Notes: generated by a model from the sequence alone, not told the origin. Positions 5,627 through 11,744 are shown, numbered from the stretch's first letter. The stretch: DNA of 12,431 nucleotides from an archaeon (GCA_030593225.1 JAUVHP010000027.1:1-12431), one strand, 5' to 3'. A program made the numbers and translations.

Positions 5627-5638
5627 TTTATTTAAAAT
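5627..5638 (-). promoter_or_regulatory. TATA box of tRNA-Cys
   Basis: On the minus strand ATTTTAAATAAA is centred 28 bp before the tRNA 5' end, so transcription should begin at or near the mature 5' end. The same element is duplicated at 5812-5823. Confidence 0.6.
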
Positions 5639-5699
5639 AATTTGGGTTTGGATTTGGGTCCACGAAAATTTGCTCTGCGGACGAATGTATTGTAGTCGC

Positions 5700-5775
5700 C
5701 GAGCAACTCTGAAATTTCGAATAAATGAGCGTAAAATTAGAGAGTGAATTTAAAGAAGATTTCACGAGTTGGGAG
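5700..5775 (+). repeat. Shared tRNA-linked module, copy A
   Basis: The 76-bp module begins CGAGCAACTCTGAAATTT and ends GATTTCACGAGTTGGGAG. A close copy of 75 bp lies at 7762-7836 in the opposite orientation; I judge them roughly 80-85% identical, with mismatches concentrated in the middle. CAACTC near one end and GAGTTG near the other are inverse to each other, as in a small terminal inverted repeat. It sits between the duplicated tRNA-Cys 5' fragment and the real tRNA-Cys gene. No open reading frame is shared through the whole module: copy A has an extra base and a stop relative to copy B. Confidence 0.8.
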
Positions 5776-5778
5776 TTT

Positions 5779-5823
5779 TGCCACCTCCACATATAATTAT
5801 TTAGAGAATTGTTTATTTAAAAT
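5779..5823 (-). repeat. Duplicate of the tRNA-Cys promoter and first 12 nt of the tRNA
   Basis: These 45 bp match 5594-5638 at 42 positions by my count. The copy includes the TATA box, the spacer and the first 12 nt of the tRNA (minus strand GTGGAGGTGGCA against GCGGAGGTGGCA). After that it stops resembling a tRNA and runs into the shared 76-bp module. It is a 5' tRNA fragment with what looks like a working promoter. Confidence 0.85.
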
Positions 5824-5831
5824 TGTTTATA

Positions 5832-6926
5832 TTAAACTTTTCTTATTTTTAAAACCATTTTAGAAATCAATTTTTTAATTTTAGCTTCTTCTAAATGAAT
5901 TGCATCGTGAGGACAAACTTCCACACAACATAAACATTTTATACAAGTTTTATGATTGCAAATTGCATGTGGTTGAAGAATGAGTGCTTGAACAGGACAT
6001 TTTTTTACACAAATTCCACAGCTTATACATTTTTCTGGATTTGCAATAATTTTAGATTTTGGAAATAATTTGTTTAACCATAAAAACATTGTTAACATTG
6101 CAGTGTTTGGTTTTTTAAATTTTAATCTAATGTCTTTTCCATCTCCAATAGTTTCTATTTGAGATTTTTTTATATTATAATTTTTATTTGTGTAAATTGA
6201 GTTTGGTTTAAATCCCATAATTTCTGTTGCAATAATATCTACAGGTCCACAATCTTTTCCTGCAATTAATATTTGGCTTTTTATTGGAATTCCAGATGCC
6301 CCTGGACCTTCTCCTTCTAATCCAATAATTCCGTCGATAAAACATAGTTTTGGTTTTATTTGCATTTCTATTCTATTTAATAATGTAGAAAATTCTTTTA
6401 CTCCTGGATAAACTTTATGTAATTTTTCTTTTAGCTTTCCTGGAACACACCCATACAAATTTTTAGTACATAATGTTACGTGGGTTAGTCCATGTGTTTT
6501 TAATTTTGCAAAATTAATTACTAAATCTACTTTAGATAAAATTTTAGGCAAAGAGATTTTTTGATTTTCTTCTAATGAGAATAATTTTTTTGGTTCTTTT
6601 TCAAAATTAATAATTTTTGCATATTTTTTTAATTTGTTTATTCCACATTTTTCAAATGATAGGTCTGTGCTGTGAGCTGAACTATCTCCAATAAATATTT
6701 TTTTTACTCCTTGTTTTTTTAGAATTTTGCATAATTCTTCTAGAAGAAATGGATGTGTGGTGACTGCTTGGTCTGGATTATGTGGTCCGAGTAAATTTGG
6801 TTTAATTAAAACTTTATTTATTTTTTTAAAATCAAAATTAATATTTTTGAGAGAATCTTCTAAAGCTTTTTTTAATCTTTTAGGATTATAATCTATACAT
6901 TTTACTATTGAAACAATTTCTTTCAT
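5832..6926 (-). CDS. DUF362 protein with two C-terminal [4Fe-4S] ferredoxin motifs
   Basis: Residues 1 to about 290 form a DUF362 domain (KVLIKPNLLGPHNPDQAVTT, IGDSSAHST, VDLVINFAKLKTHGLTHVT, KNLYGCVPG, FIDGIIGLEGEGP). The C-terminus carries two ferredoxin clusters: Cys300, 303, 306 and 310 (CISCGICVKKCP) and Cys328, 331, 334 and 338 (CIKCLCCVEVCP). The arrangement of DUF362 followed by 2x[4Fe-4S] is common in archaea and anaerobic bacteria. The biochemical role is not established; electron transfer in the cytoplasm is the conservative reading. It starts 55 bp after the hydrolase gene upstream. In that gap AAGAAA/TTTCTT (6933-6949) can form a small hairpin and no strong TATA box is seen, so it may be cotranscribed with the hydrolase. 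Confidence 0.92.
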   Translation of the reverse strand: MKEIVSIVKCIDYNPKRLKKALEDSLKNINFDFKKINKVLIKPNLLGPHNPDQAVTTHPFLLEELCKILKKQGVKKIFIGDSSAHSTDLSFEKCGINKLKKYAKIINFEKEPKKLFSLEENQKISLPKILSKVDLVINFAKLKTHGLTHVTLCTKNLYGCVPGKLKEKLHKVYPGVKEFSTLLNRIEMQIKPKLCFIDGIIGLEGEGPGASGIPIKSQILIAGKDCGPVDIIATEIMGFKPNSIYTNKNYNIKKSQIETIGDGKDIRLKFKKPNTAMLTMFLWLNKLFPKSKIIANPEKCISCGICVKKCPVQALILQPHAICNHKTCIKCLCCVEVCPHDAIHLEEAKIKKLISKMVLKIRKV

Positions 6927-6981
6927 TTAAGTAAGAAATAATCTTTCTTGAAAAATGTTTCTATGTTTTGGATTAAAGAAT

Positions 6982-7539
6982 CTATAATTGCTCTTTAATT
7001 TTTTTAAGTAAAAAATCAAATTTTGTGTATCCTGATTCTTTATTTATATGTCCCGCATTTTTTAGAATAATTAATTTTGTACTCAAATTTTCTGCAAGTT
7101 CTTTGCCTTTTTCTAAAGGAACATAAGGATCATTGTCAGAATTAATTATAATAAATTTCTTGCAATTATTTTTTATCTTATCCCAGTTAAATTGTCTTTC
7201 TATAAATGTTTTATTTAATTCGTCAAATTCAAGATTATTTATTAATCCAATAAATCCAGAAATAAAAAATGAGCATTTTATTGGGTTATTTAAGTTTTCA
7301 AGAATATTTAGTAAAAATGCTGGGCCTAAGCTATGACCCACGATAATAGAATTTTCATCTAAGTATTGTTTGTATTTCTTAAAAACCTTAAGCCAACTTT
7401 CTAAAGATTGATTTTTGGGAGTTGGAAATTTTGGAATGAAAATTTTGCAATTTAATTTTTCTAATTCAGATTTTAGCCAGGGGAACCAATTCCCTTCAGG
7501 ATTCCCTCCAGTTCCATGAATGATGATAATATTTGTCAT
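6982..7539 (-). CDS. RBBP9/YdeN-type serine hydrolase
   Basis: This is a small alpha/beta hydrolase of 185 aa, the usual length for the RBBP9 (DUF1234-like) family. The nucleophile elbow is GHSLG with Ser70. The acid is in NSDNDPYVP (Asp135 or Asp137) and the catalytic His is His164 in NAGHINKESGYTKF, whose 'GH-N-SG-' context is a family hallmark. The oxyanion region is IIIIHGTGGNPEGNWFPWLK. There is no signal peptide, so it is cytoplasmic. The natural substrate is unknown. A TATA element at 7557-7569 lies about 24 bp before the ATG. The tRNA-Arg repeat cluster begins 61 bp upstream. Confidence 0.93.
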   Translation of the reverse strand: MTNIIIIHGTGGNPEGNWFPWLKSELEKLNCKIFIPKFPTPKNQSLESWLKVFKKYKQYLDENSIIVGHSLGPAFLLNILENLNNPIKCSFFISGFIGLINNLEFDELNKTFIERQFNWDKIKNNCKKFIIINSDNDPYVPLEKGKELAENLSTKLIILKNAGHINKESGYTKFDFLLKKIKEQL

Positions 7540-7600
7540 AAAAATAATAAATGGGAGATATATTTAATTCTTCTCATTGTTAGATTTTTTTCAAGTTGCA

Positions 7601-7992
7601 ATATGCCTCGGACAGGAAAGCTCCCAACCACACTCGCGGTTTTTAGAAATTTACCTTCGGTATTAATGCAAGTGTAATTCCTCATCGAACCCAGGTTCTC
7701 ATCCCTGTTTTTTATTTTTAGCAGATTACAAGTAATCTGTAATATGTCCCGGACAGGACAGCCCCCAACCCGTGAAATCTTCTTTAAATTCACTTTTGAT
7801 TTGTTGTTCATTTATTCTAAATTTCAGAGTTGCTCGTCGAACCAGGTTCTCATTCCTGTGTTTAGAATTAAGTATATTGCTGTGCAATATATTATATGCC
7901 CCGGACAGGATTCGGTGTCGTGAACAAGTCACTCGCCGCATTCCAAAATCAAAGATTTTGAAACACAAACCCCAGAGGGCTTCGAATCTTTA
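7601..7992 (-). repeat. Three degenerate tandem copies of the tRNA-Arg 3' end with hairpin spacers
   Basis: The tRNA-Arg 3' terminus reads TATGCCCCGGACAGGATTCG on the plus strand from 7991. Versions of ATATGCCCCGGACAGGA recur at 7601-7617 (CCTCGG variant), 7742-7758 (TCCCGG variant) and 7894-7910 (exact, extending to TTCG). The intervals are 141, 152 and about 96 nt. Spacers carry perfect hairpins: CAGATTAC/GTAATCTG (7722-7739), TATATTGC/GCAATATA (7873-7891) and CAAAATC/GATTTTG (7944-7960). A T-arm-like motif TCGAACC(C)AGGTTCTCATYCC occurs at 7685 and 7837. No copy has the 5' acceptor strand. I find no convincing gene between 7540 and 7992. Confidence 0.88.
7762..7836 (-). repeat. Shared tRNA-linked module, copy B
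   Basis: This is the 75-bp counterpart of the module at 5700-5775, here on the minus strand. It lies between a T-loop-like motif (7837-7859) and a tRNA-Arg 3'-end copy (7742-7758). The run from AGTGAATTTAAAG to GATTTCACG is identical in the two copies. The third tRNA-Arg unit keeps only the module's 3' edge (GGTTGGGAGCT next to TTCCTGTCCG). Confidence 0.8.
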
Positions 7993-8067
7993 TGCCCCGG
8001 ACAGGATTCGAACCTGCGACTTTCAGCTTAGAAGGCTGACACTCTATCCAGACTGAGTTACCGAGGC
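7993..8067 (-). tRNA. tRNA-Arg(UCU)
   Basis: On the minus strand the acceptor is GCCUCGG/CCGGGGC (with U4-G69) and the discriminator is A73. The D arm is ACUC/GAGU with AGUCUGGAUA, keeping G18G19. The anticodon stem-loop is UCAGC CUUCUAA GCUGA with UCU at 8032-8030, and the T arm is GCAGG UUCGAAU CCUGU. The length is 75 nt, with no intron and no encoded CCA, so maturation would depend on RNase Z (rnz, immediately upstream) and CCA addition. Degenerate 3'-end copies follow downstream. Confidence 0.96.
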
Positions 8068-8072
8068 AACAT

Positions 8073-8092
8073 TTCGCTTTGTCGGTAGCGAA
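8073..8092 (-). promoter_or_regulatory. Hairpin just upstream of tRNA-Arg
   Basis: TTCGCT (8073-8078) and AGCGAA (8087-8092) form a 6-bp perfect inverted repeat with an 8-nt loop, 5 nt before the tRNA 5' end. If transcription starts from the strong TATA-like GATTTTAAATAG near 8117-8127, the hairpin would be in a 5' leader removed by RNase P. A weaker TATA at 8095-8103 would instead give a start near the tRNA itself. Confidence 0.4.
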
Positions 8093-8131
8093 GGATAATT
8101 AATCAAAGAAAAAAATCTATTTAAAATCTTT

Positions 8132-9025
8132 CTATATATGAAATGAATCTAAATCTTTTGCAATTTCAGTATTTTTGAAGACCTTTTTAGCTTCTTGCAG
8201 TATTTCTTTTGATTTGTTTTCATACCTCTGGCTTATGTGTGTTAAAATAAGTTTTTTGGATTTTGATTTTTTCGCAATTTCTGCAGCTTGTTTAATTGTT
8301 AAATGCTTGTGTTCTTTTGCTTGGTTTTTTATTTTATCACTGAATGTTGCTTCTGATATTAAAATATCTGAATTTTTTGCAAAAGGTATTATTTTTTCAT
8401 TAAATAAAGTATCCATAATTATTGTAATTTTTTTATCTTCTTCAGAATATGTTAGATTTTTTGCAAGATATTTTTTCCCATTATAAGTTATGTTTTCCCC
8501 TTGTTTTAATTTTTGCAAAATTGGCCCTGCTGGAATTTTTGATTTTTTTAATTTCTTTTTGTCAATTCTTAACTGACTTTTTTTTACAAATGAATATGCA
8601 TTACAAGGTATTTTATGTTGCATTGATTGGGCTTCTAAATAGAAATCTTTTGTTTCTAAAAATTTTCCATGAACTTCTTTTATTTTGATTTCATATTCTC
8701 TTCTAAAATTAAATGTACTGAATATAGATTTTATTTTTTCTTTTGTTCCCTTTGGTCCATAAATATAAAGTGTTTTATTATAACCACTTAATGCAAGTGT
8801 TGAAAGTAATCCAGGGATGCCTAAAACATGGTCTGCGTGCCAATGACTTATTAGGATGCGTGTTGTTTTGCAAGGATTTAGTTTTGCATATCTAAATTGT
8901 CTTTGGGTTCCTTCTCCACAATCAATTAAAATATTTTCTTTATCATAATTTAGTAAAATTGAAGTGTGATTTTTTTTAATTGTTGGAATGTGTGCTGCAG
9001 TTCCTAAGAAGGTTATATTTATCAT
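8132..9025 (-). CDS. rnz: Ribonuclease Z (tRNA 3' endonuclease)
   Basis: RNase Z cleaves tRNA precursors just after the discriminator base, creating the end to which CCA is added. This is a metallo-beta-lactamase fold protein of 297 aa, the usual short form. The signature HWHADH is at residues 61-66 within ILISHWHADHVLGIPGLLS. Further metal ligands fit His137 (MQHKIP), Asp205 (IIMDTLF) and His263 (ILTHIS). The HLTIKQAA block (His241) is the expected catalytic-region motif. The N-terminal FLGTAAHIPT and DCGEGTQRQ are diagnostic. A TATA at 9046-9058 is 27 bp before the ATG. The gene lies directly upstream of tRNA-Arg on the same strand, 64 bp away. None of the tRNAs in the window encodes CCA, which is consistent with this pathway. 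Confidence 0.97.
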   Translation of the reverse strand: MINITFLGTAAHIPTIKKNHTSILLNYDKENILIDCGEGTQRQFRYAKLNPCKTTRILISHWHADHVLGIPGLLSTLALSGYNKTLYIYGPKGTKEKIKSIFSTFNFRREYEIKIKEVHGKFLETKDFYLEAQSMQHKIPCNAYSFVKKSQLRIDKKKLKKSKIPAGPILQKLKQGENITYNGKKYLAKNLTYSEEDKKITIIMDTLFNEKIIPFAKNSDILISEATFSDKIKNQAKEHKHLTIKQAAEIAKKSKSKKLILTHISQRYENKSKEILQEAKKVFKNTEIAKDLDSFHI

Positions 9026-9066
9026 ATTTATTAAAGAAGAAAATAGTTTTTATAATTTGTTAAATA

Positions 9067-9123
9067 ATTTTGTTTGTTATTTTTCACACCTAAATCGCAT
9101 ACGCCCCTAATTGCAAACAAAAT
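9067..9123. repeat. 10-bp inverted repeat in the rnz/Sm intergenic region
   Basis: ATTTTGTTTG (9067-9076) and CAAACAAAAT (9114-9123) pair perfectly around a 37-nt loop that is GC-richer than its surroundings (CACACC, CGCATACGCCCC). It lies upstream of the rnz TATA box and downstream of the Sm-gene stop. It could be a small RNA, a 3' end structure for the Sm mRNA, or chance. Confidence 0.4.
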
Positions 9124-9213
9124 CAATATTTTTTATTATATATTATTTTAGAAATTAATTATTGAATGTACAACTAGTTAAATGCCTAGCGAAAATTAAC
9201 AGACAACGCTATT

Positions 9214-9459
9214 TTATTTTAGTGCAGTAGAAGCTGGTGAAATGAAAACTATTACATCTCCTCTCAGAAATGTTAATCCTATGTTTTTTTTGATTTCTCC
9301 GTCTTGCATTTCTTTTGCATTATCCAATACTAAGTTTGGATGGATGTCAAAGGCGATTAGTGTTCCAACAAATTGTTTGTCGCCCTTCAATTGCACTAAA
9401 ACTTCTTTTCCTTTAGAACTGTTTAACAAATCTAAAGGTCTTTCAATTCCATTAACCAT
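9214..9459 (-). CDS. Sm-like archaeal protein (LSm)
   Basis: Archaeal Sm proteins form ring-shaped heptamers or hexamers that bind U-rich RNA and associate with RNA-processing factors. The 81-aa length is typical. The Sm1 motif spans residues 17-48 (KGDKQFVGTLIAFDIHPNLV), with RNA-contact positions Asp38, His40 and Asn42. The Sm2 motif is GLTFLRGDVIVFISP (61-75) with the Arg66-Gly67 pair. A TATA box (9480-9493) lies about 27 bp before the ATG, suggesting a leaderless mRNA. Neighbours on the same strand are grpB (upstream) and rnz (downstream, separate promoter). Confidence 0.93.
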   Translation of the reverse strand: MVNGIERPLDLLNSSKGKEVLVQLKGDKQFVGTLIAFDIHPNLVLDNAKEMQDGEIKKNIGLTFLRGDVIVFISPASTALK

Positions 9460-9567
9460 ATTTAATTGTGATAAATTTATTTTATAAATATATCGTAATC
9501 AGATAATAACTGTTAATTAATAGAGATAAAAATCAATTTTCTTGCCCGCCTAAATTAGTGCATTCGC

Positions 9568-10093
9568 TCAATTAGAATACTCTTTCAAAGCTAACCTTAG
9601 AACTTTTTCTAAAAAAGATTCTTTGTATCTTCTATATTTCTTCCCTTCTCCCTTTGCATGTTTTACAGCTTCTTTCTTTATTCTGGCATACTCTTTACGT
9701 TCCTTATTGTGATTCCTAAGATAATCTCTAACAACTATAAATGAATTCCAAAATTTTTGACTAAGAACAAGGTGAACATGCACCTGTCTCTCCCCACCTC
9801 TATATTTTATTGTTCTCTTAAGAAATACTCTTTTGTTGTTTCTCACGTGTTCTTTAGTAGACTTGTAGCCGGATCCCTTGTAATTTTTTCAAAAACTGAT
9901 CAACTTTATTCTTAGGAGTTCTAATTGCAATATCAATAATACATTTACCACCTAAACCTGAAATTGATGTGCTCCCAACGTGTTCAATTTTCACATTAGG
10001 AATGACCTTTCTTAATTTTGATTTCTCTCTATTAAAAAGTTGTTTATATTTATACGAATATTTATTGAAAGAGAATTTTTTTAAATCCGCCAT
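9568..10093 (-). pseudogene. GrpB/UPF0157-family nucleotidyltransferase-like gene with a single-base frameshift
   Basis: The family has a nucleotidyltransferase-like fold; its function is not firmly known. Residues 1-73 read in one frame (VKIEHVGSTSISGLGGKCIIDI, the family hallmark, His38-Thr42) and the rest in another (SGYKSTKEHVRNNKR, RQVHVHLV, WNSFIVVRDYLRNHNKE, EYARIKKEAV, KYRRYKESFLEKVL). Removing one G from the run at 9875-9877 joins the frames as LQG-SGYKS and gives a 174-aa protein, the normal family length. Both halves are otherwise intact with no other stops. A TATA-like element lies at 10118-10129. It could be a recent pseudogene, a sequencing error or an unusual frameshift site. 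Without the join, the upstream frame ends at 9854 after 79 aa. Confidence 0.85.
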
Positions 10094-10162
10094 CTTTTAT
10101 TATTTGTATAATAGCAGATTTATTAATCTATTGCAATCAAATAATAATTCTTAACAGAAAGT

Positions 10163-10170
10163 TATTTAAA
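10163..10170 (+). promoter_or_regulatory. TATA box of rps8e
   Basis: TATTTAAA is centred about 25 bp before the rps8e ATG at 10192; the mRNA is probably leaderless. Confidence 0.65.
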
Positions 10171-10191
10171 TCAAAAATTGAATTTTGTAAT

Positions 10192-10554
10192 ATGAAAACT
10201 GGAAGAAAAATATCTGGTGGAAAATATATAAAGAACAGAAAGAAAAAGCTTTACGAAAATTTAGGGCAAAAAAGAGTTGTTAAACTTGGAGAGGAAAAAA
10301 GAAAATCTACTAGAGTTCGTGGAGGAAATAAAAAAACTTTTTTATTAAGGTCAAATATAATTAATGTTTGTGATAAAAATAAGAAATTAAAAAAAGTTGA
10401 AATTAAAAATGTTGTTGAAACTCCTTCTAATCGTTTTTTAGCAAGACAAAATGTAATAACAAAAGGTGCGATTATTGAAACAGAATTAGGCAAAGTTAGA
10501 ATCACTAATCGTCCAACACAAGAAGGGATTATTAATGGTGTTCTTGTAAAATAA
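10192..10554 (+). CDS. rps8e: Small-subunit ribosomal protein eS8
   Basis: eS8 is a 30S protein found in archaea and eukaryotes. At 120 aa it is the usual archaeal length. Family hallmarks are the N-terminal GRKISGGKYIKNRKKKLYE, then KLGEEKRKSTRVRGGNKKTF, LLRSNIINVCD, NVVETPSNRFLARQNVITKG, and AIIETELGKVRITNRPTQEG. No zinc motif is expected or seen. It starts divergently from the grpB-family gene, and tfb follows 98 bp after its stop with separate TATA elements. Confidence 0.97.
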   Translation: MKTGRKISGGKYIKNRKKKLYENLGQKRVVKLGEEKRKSTRVRGGNKKTFLLRSNIINVCDKNKKLKKVEIKNVVETPSNRFLARQNVITKGAIIETELGKVRITNRPTQEGIINGVLVK

Positions 10555-10592
10555 TTTTTTACTTTTGAAAAATACTAAAAAAAATAGAAAGG

Positions 10593-10618
10593 TTTATAAA
10601 ATGAATCTCTTTATAAAT
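10593..10618 (+). promoter_or_regulatory. Two tandem TATA boxes upstream of tfb
   Basis: TTTATAAA at 10593-10600 is preceded by a purine-rich GAAAGG that could act as a TFB recognition element. TTTATAAAT lies at 10610-10618. Predicted starts are near 10622 and 10640, giving leaders of roughly 30 and 13 nt before the ATG at 10653. Confidence 0.55.
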
Positions 10619-10652
10619 CTTGTTATATTACTTTAGAATACTAAAATTTAAA

Positions 10653-11582
10653 ATGAATTTTGTTAAAAAATGTCCTGAATGTGAAAGTATACATTTGAAT
10701 TATGATGCTCAATTGGGTGAAGTGATTTGTAATGATTGTGGTCTTGTTGTTGAAGATAAAATGGTTGATACTGGTATTGACCTTCAGGGCAGATTTGATA
10801 AATCTGAGAAAAAAGGGCGTGGTGGGGCACCGATTAGTATGCAGAAATTTGATAAGGGTTTGACTACAAATGTTGGAGAGATTTCTGATATATATAAATT
10901 AGAATCTGGACAGACCAGAAAGTTTCTTAGATTGAAAAAATGGCAAGAGAGAGTATCGACGAGTATTGAGAGAAATTTACGACTTGCTATGGCAGAGTTG
11001 AGAGTTATAGCTTCGTATTTGAATTTGCCAAGTGTTGTTAGGGACGAGGCGTCTAGAATTTATAATTATGTTTTGCAAAGAGGTCTTGTGCGTGGTCGAA
11101 ATATGGAATCTGTTATTGCTGCTTGTCTTTATACTGCGTGTAGGTCGTATAATATCCCTAGAACATTAGATGAGATGGCAACAGCTTCAGATGTAGAGAG
11201 AAAAGAGATTGGAAGAACTTATAGATTTATTATTAGAAAACTTGGAATTAAAGTAACTCAGAGTTCACCTAAAGATTATGTTTCTCGTTTTTCTTCTGTT
11301 TTGAAATTATCTCCTAAGAGTCAAAATGATGCTTTGAAGATTTTAAAAGACGCTGAAGATGTTGAATTGACTTCTGGTAGAGGCCCTGCAGGAATTGCAG
11401 CTGCTGCTCTTTATGTTGCTGCTTTAATGAATGATGAGAAAAAAACCCAGCGAGAGGTTGCTGATATTGCTGGAATTACAGAAGTTACAATTAGAAATAG
11501 GTATAAAGAATTAATTTCTGTTTTAAAATTAGAAGAAAAAATTAGAGCTAAAGAGAAAGAGAGTAAGAAAAAGAAAGAGTAA
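10653..11582 (+). CDS. tfb: Transcription initiation factor B (TFB)
   Basis: TFB binds the TBP-TATA complex and the upstream BRE, and recruits RNA polymerase. The protein is 309 aa from the ATG; an in-frame TTG 33 nt earlier is unlikely because it sits right at the second TATA box. The N-terminal zinc ribbon uses Cys7, Cys10, Cys26 and Cys29 (CPEC, CNDC). The B-reader/linker region is FDKSEKKGRGGAPISMQKFD with GLTT after it. Two cyclin folds follow, about 95-190 (RNLRLAMAELRVIASYL, ESVIAACLYTACRSYNIPRT) and 195-295 (GPAGIAAAALYVAALM). The second contains the BRE-contacting helix-turn-helix TQREVADIAGITEVTIRNRY. The C-terminus is a lysine-rich tail. It is the only TFB in the window. Confidence 0.98.
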   Translation: MNFVKKCPECESIHLNYDAQLGEVICNDCGLVVEDKMVDTGIDLQGRFDKSEKKGRGGAPISMQKFDKGLTTNVGEISDIYKLESGQTRKFLRLKKWQERVSTSIERNLRLAMAELRVIASYLNLPSVVRDEASRIYNYVLQRGLVRGRNMESVIAACLYTACRSYNIPRTLDEMATASDVERKEIGRTYRFIIRKLGIKVTQSSPKDYVSRFSSVLKLSPKSQNDALKILKDAEDVELTSGRGPAGIAAAALYVAALMNDEKKTQREVADIAGITEVTIRNRYKELISVLKLEEKIRAKEKESKKKKE

Positions 11583-11626
11583 TATTTTTTTAGTAAGAAT
11601 TAAAAACTATTTTATTCTAACAAATT

Positions 11627-11707
11627 TATGCGAGAGTGTTGGATGTCGCCAATATTTTTTGGTTTGTATATTCCACACATTGTTAAGTTAAGTGGTCTTC
11701 TTGCATA
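11627..11707 (+). ncRNA. Candidate structured small RNA
   Basis: An 81-nt segment that is less AT-rich than its surroundings can fold into a three-stem form. P1 is UAUGCGAGAG (11627-11636) with CUUCUUGCAUA (11697-11707), 10 bp including two G-U pairs. P2 is UGUUGG (11637-11642)/CCAAUA (11649-11654) and P3 is CCAC (11673-11676)/GUGG (11692-11695), with a U-rich single-stranded stretch between P2 and P3. The G-U pairs exist only if the plus strand is the RNA. A TATA-like ATTAAAAACT (11599-11608) lies about 24 bp upstream. I do not recognise a family, and it is not a tRNA or an evident C/D box RNA. Confidence 0.35.
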
Positions 11708-11711
11708 AGAA

Positions 11712-11723
11712 TAAATATAAAAA
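11712..11723 (+). promoter_or_regulatory. TATA box of the two-gene unknown operon
   Basis: TAAATATAAAAA is centred about 28 bp before the ATG at 11745. This favours that ATG over the in-frame GTG at 11724, which would lie immediately next to the TATA box. Confidence 0.55.
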
Positions 11724-11744
11724 GTGCTGGACACTAAATTATTT

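Noticed and set aside
5254..5747. Plus-strand frames of 72 and 63 aa through the glyS start and tRNA-Cys
   Set aside because: They cross a tRNA gene and repeat DNA, and the shared peptide RRATLKFRINE comes from the nucleotide module, which is frameshifted between its two copies.
7601..8006. CRISPR-like array
   Set aside because: Spacing is irregular (96-152 nt), the repeat is the neighbouring tRNA's own 3' end, spacers contain hairpins and shared modules, and no cas genes are present.
7536..8056. Open frames of 80-94 aa on both strands across the tRNA-Arg cluster, with recurring peptides such as VGGCPVRDIL / VGSFPVRGIL
   Set aside because: The recurrences are translations of tRNA 3'-end repeats, and the plus-strand frame ends in PDRIRTCDFQLRRLTLYPD, the well-known spurious translation of a tRNA. 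Two of the frames overlap tRNA-Arg or each other, and none has a promoter-spaced start.
8175..8688. Two plus-strand open frames inside rnz
   Set aside because: They overlap the RNase Z metal-site coding sequence, are hydrophobic only because of the codon complement, and have no promoter.
10620..10652. TTG start giving TFB 11 extra residues
   Set aside because: The TTG lies directly after the second TATA box, so it would precede that transcript's start. The zinc ribbon starts normally from the ATG at 10653.
11633..11740. Minus-strand reading ending MCGIYKPKNIGDIQHS...
   Set aside because: The ATG-started peptide is only 22 residues, has no promoter or ribosome-binding site, and overlaps a region better explained by RNA pairing on the plus strand.
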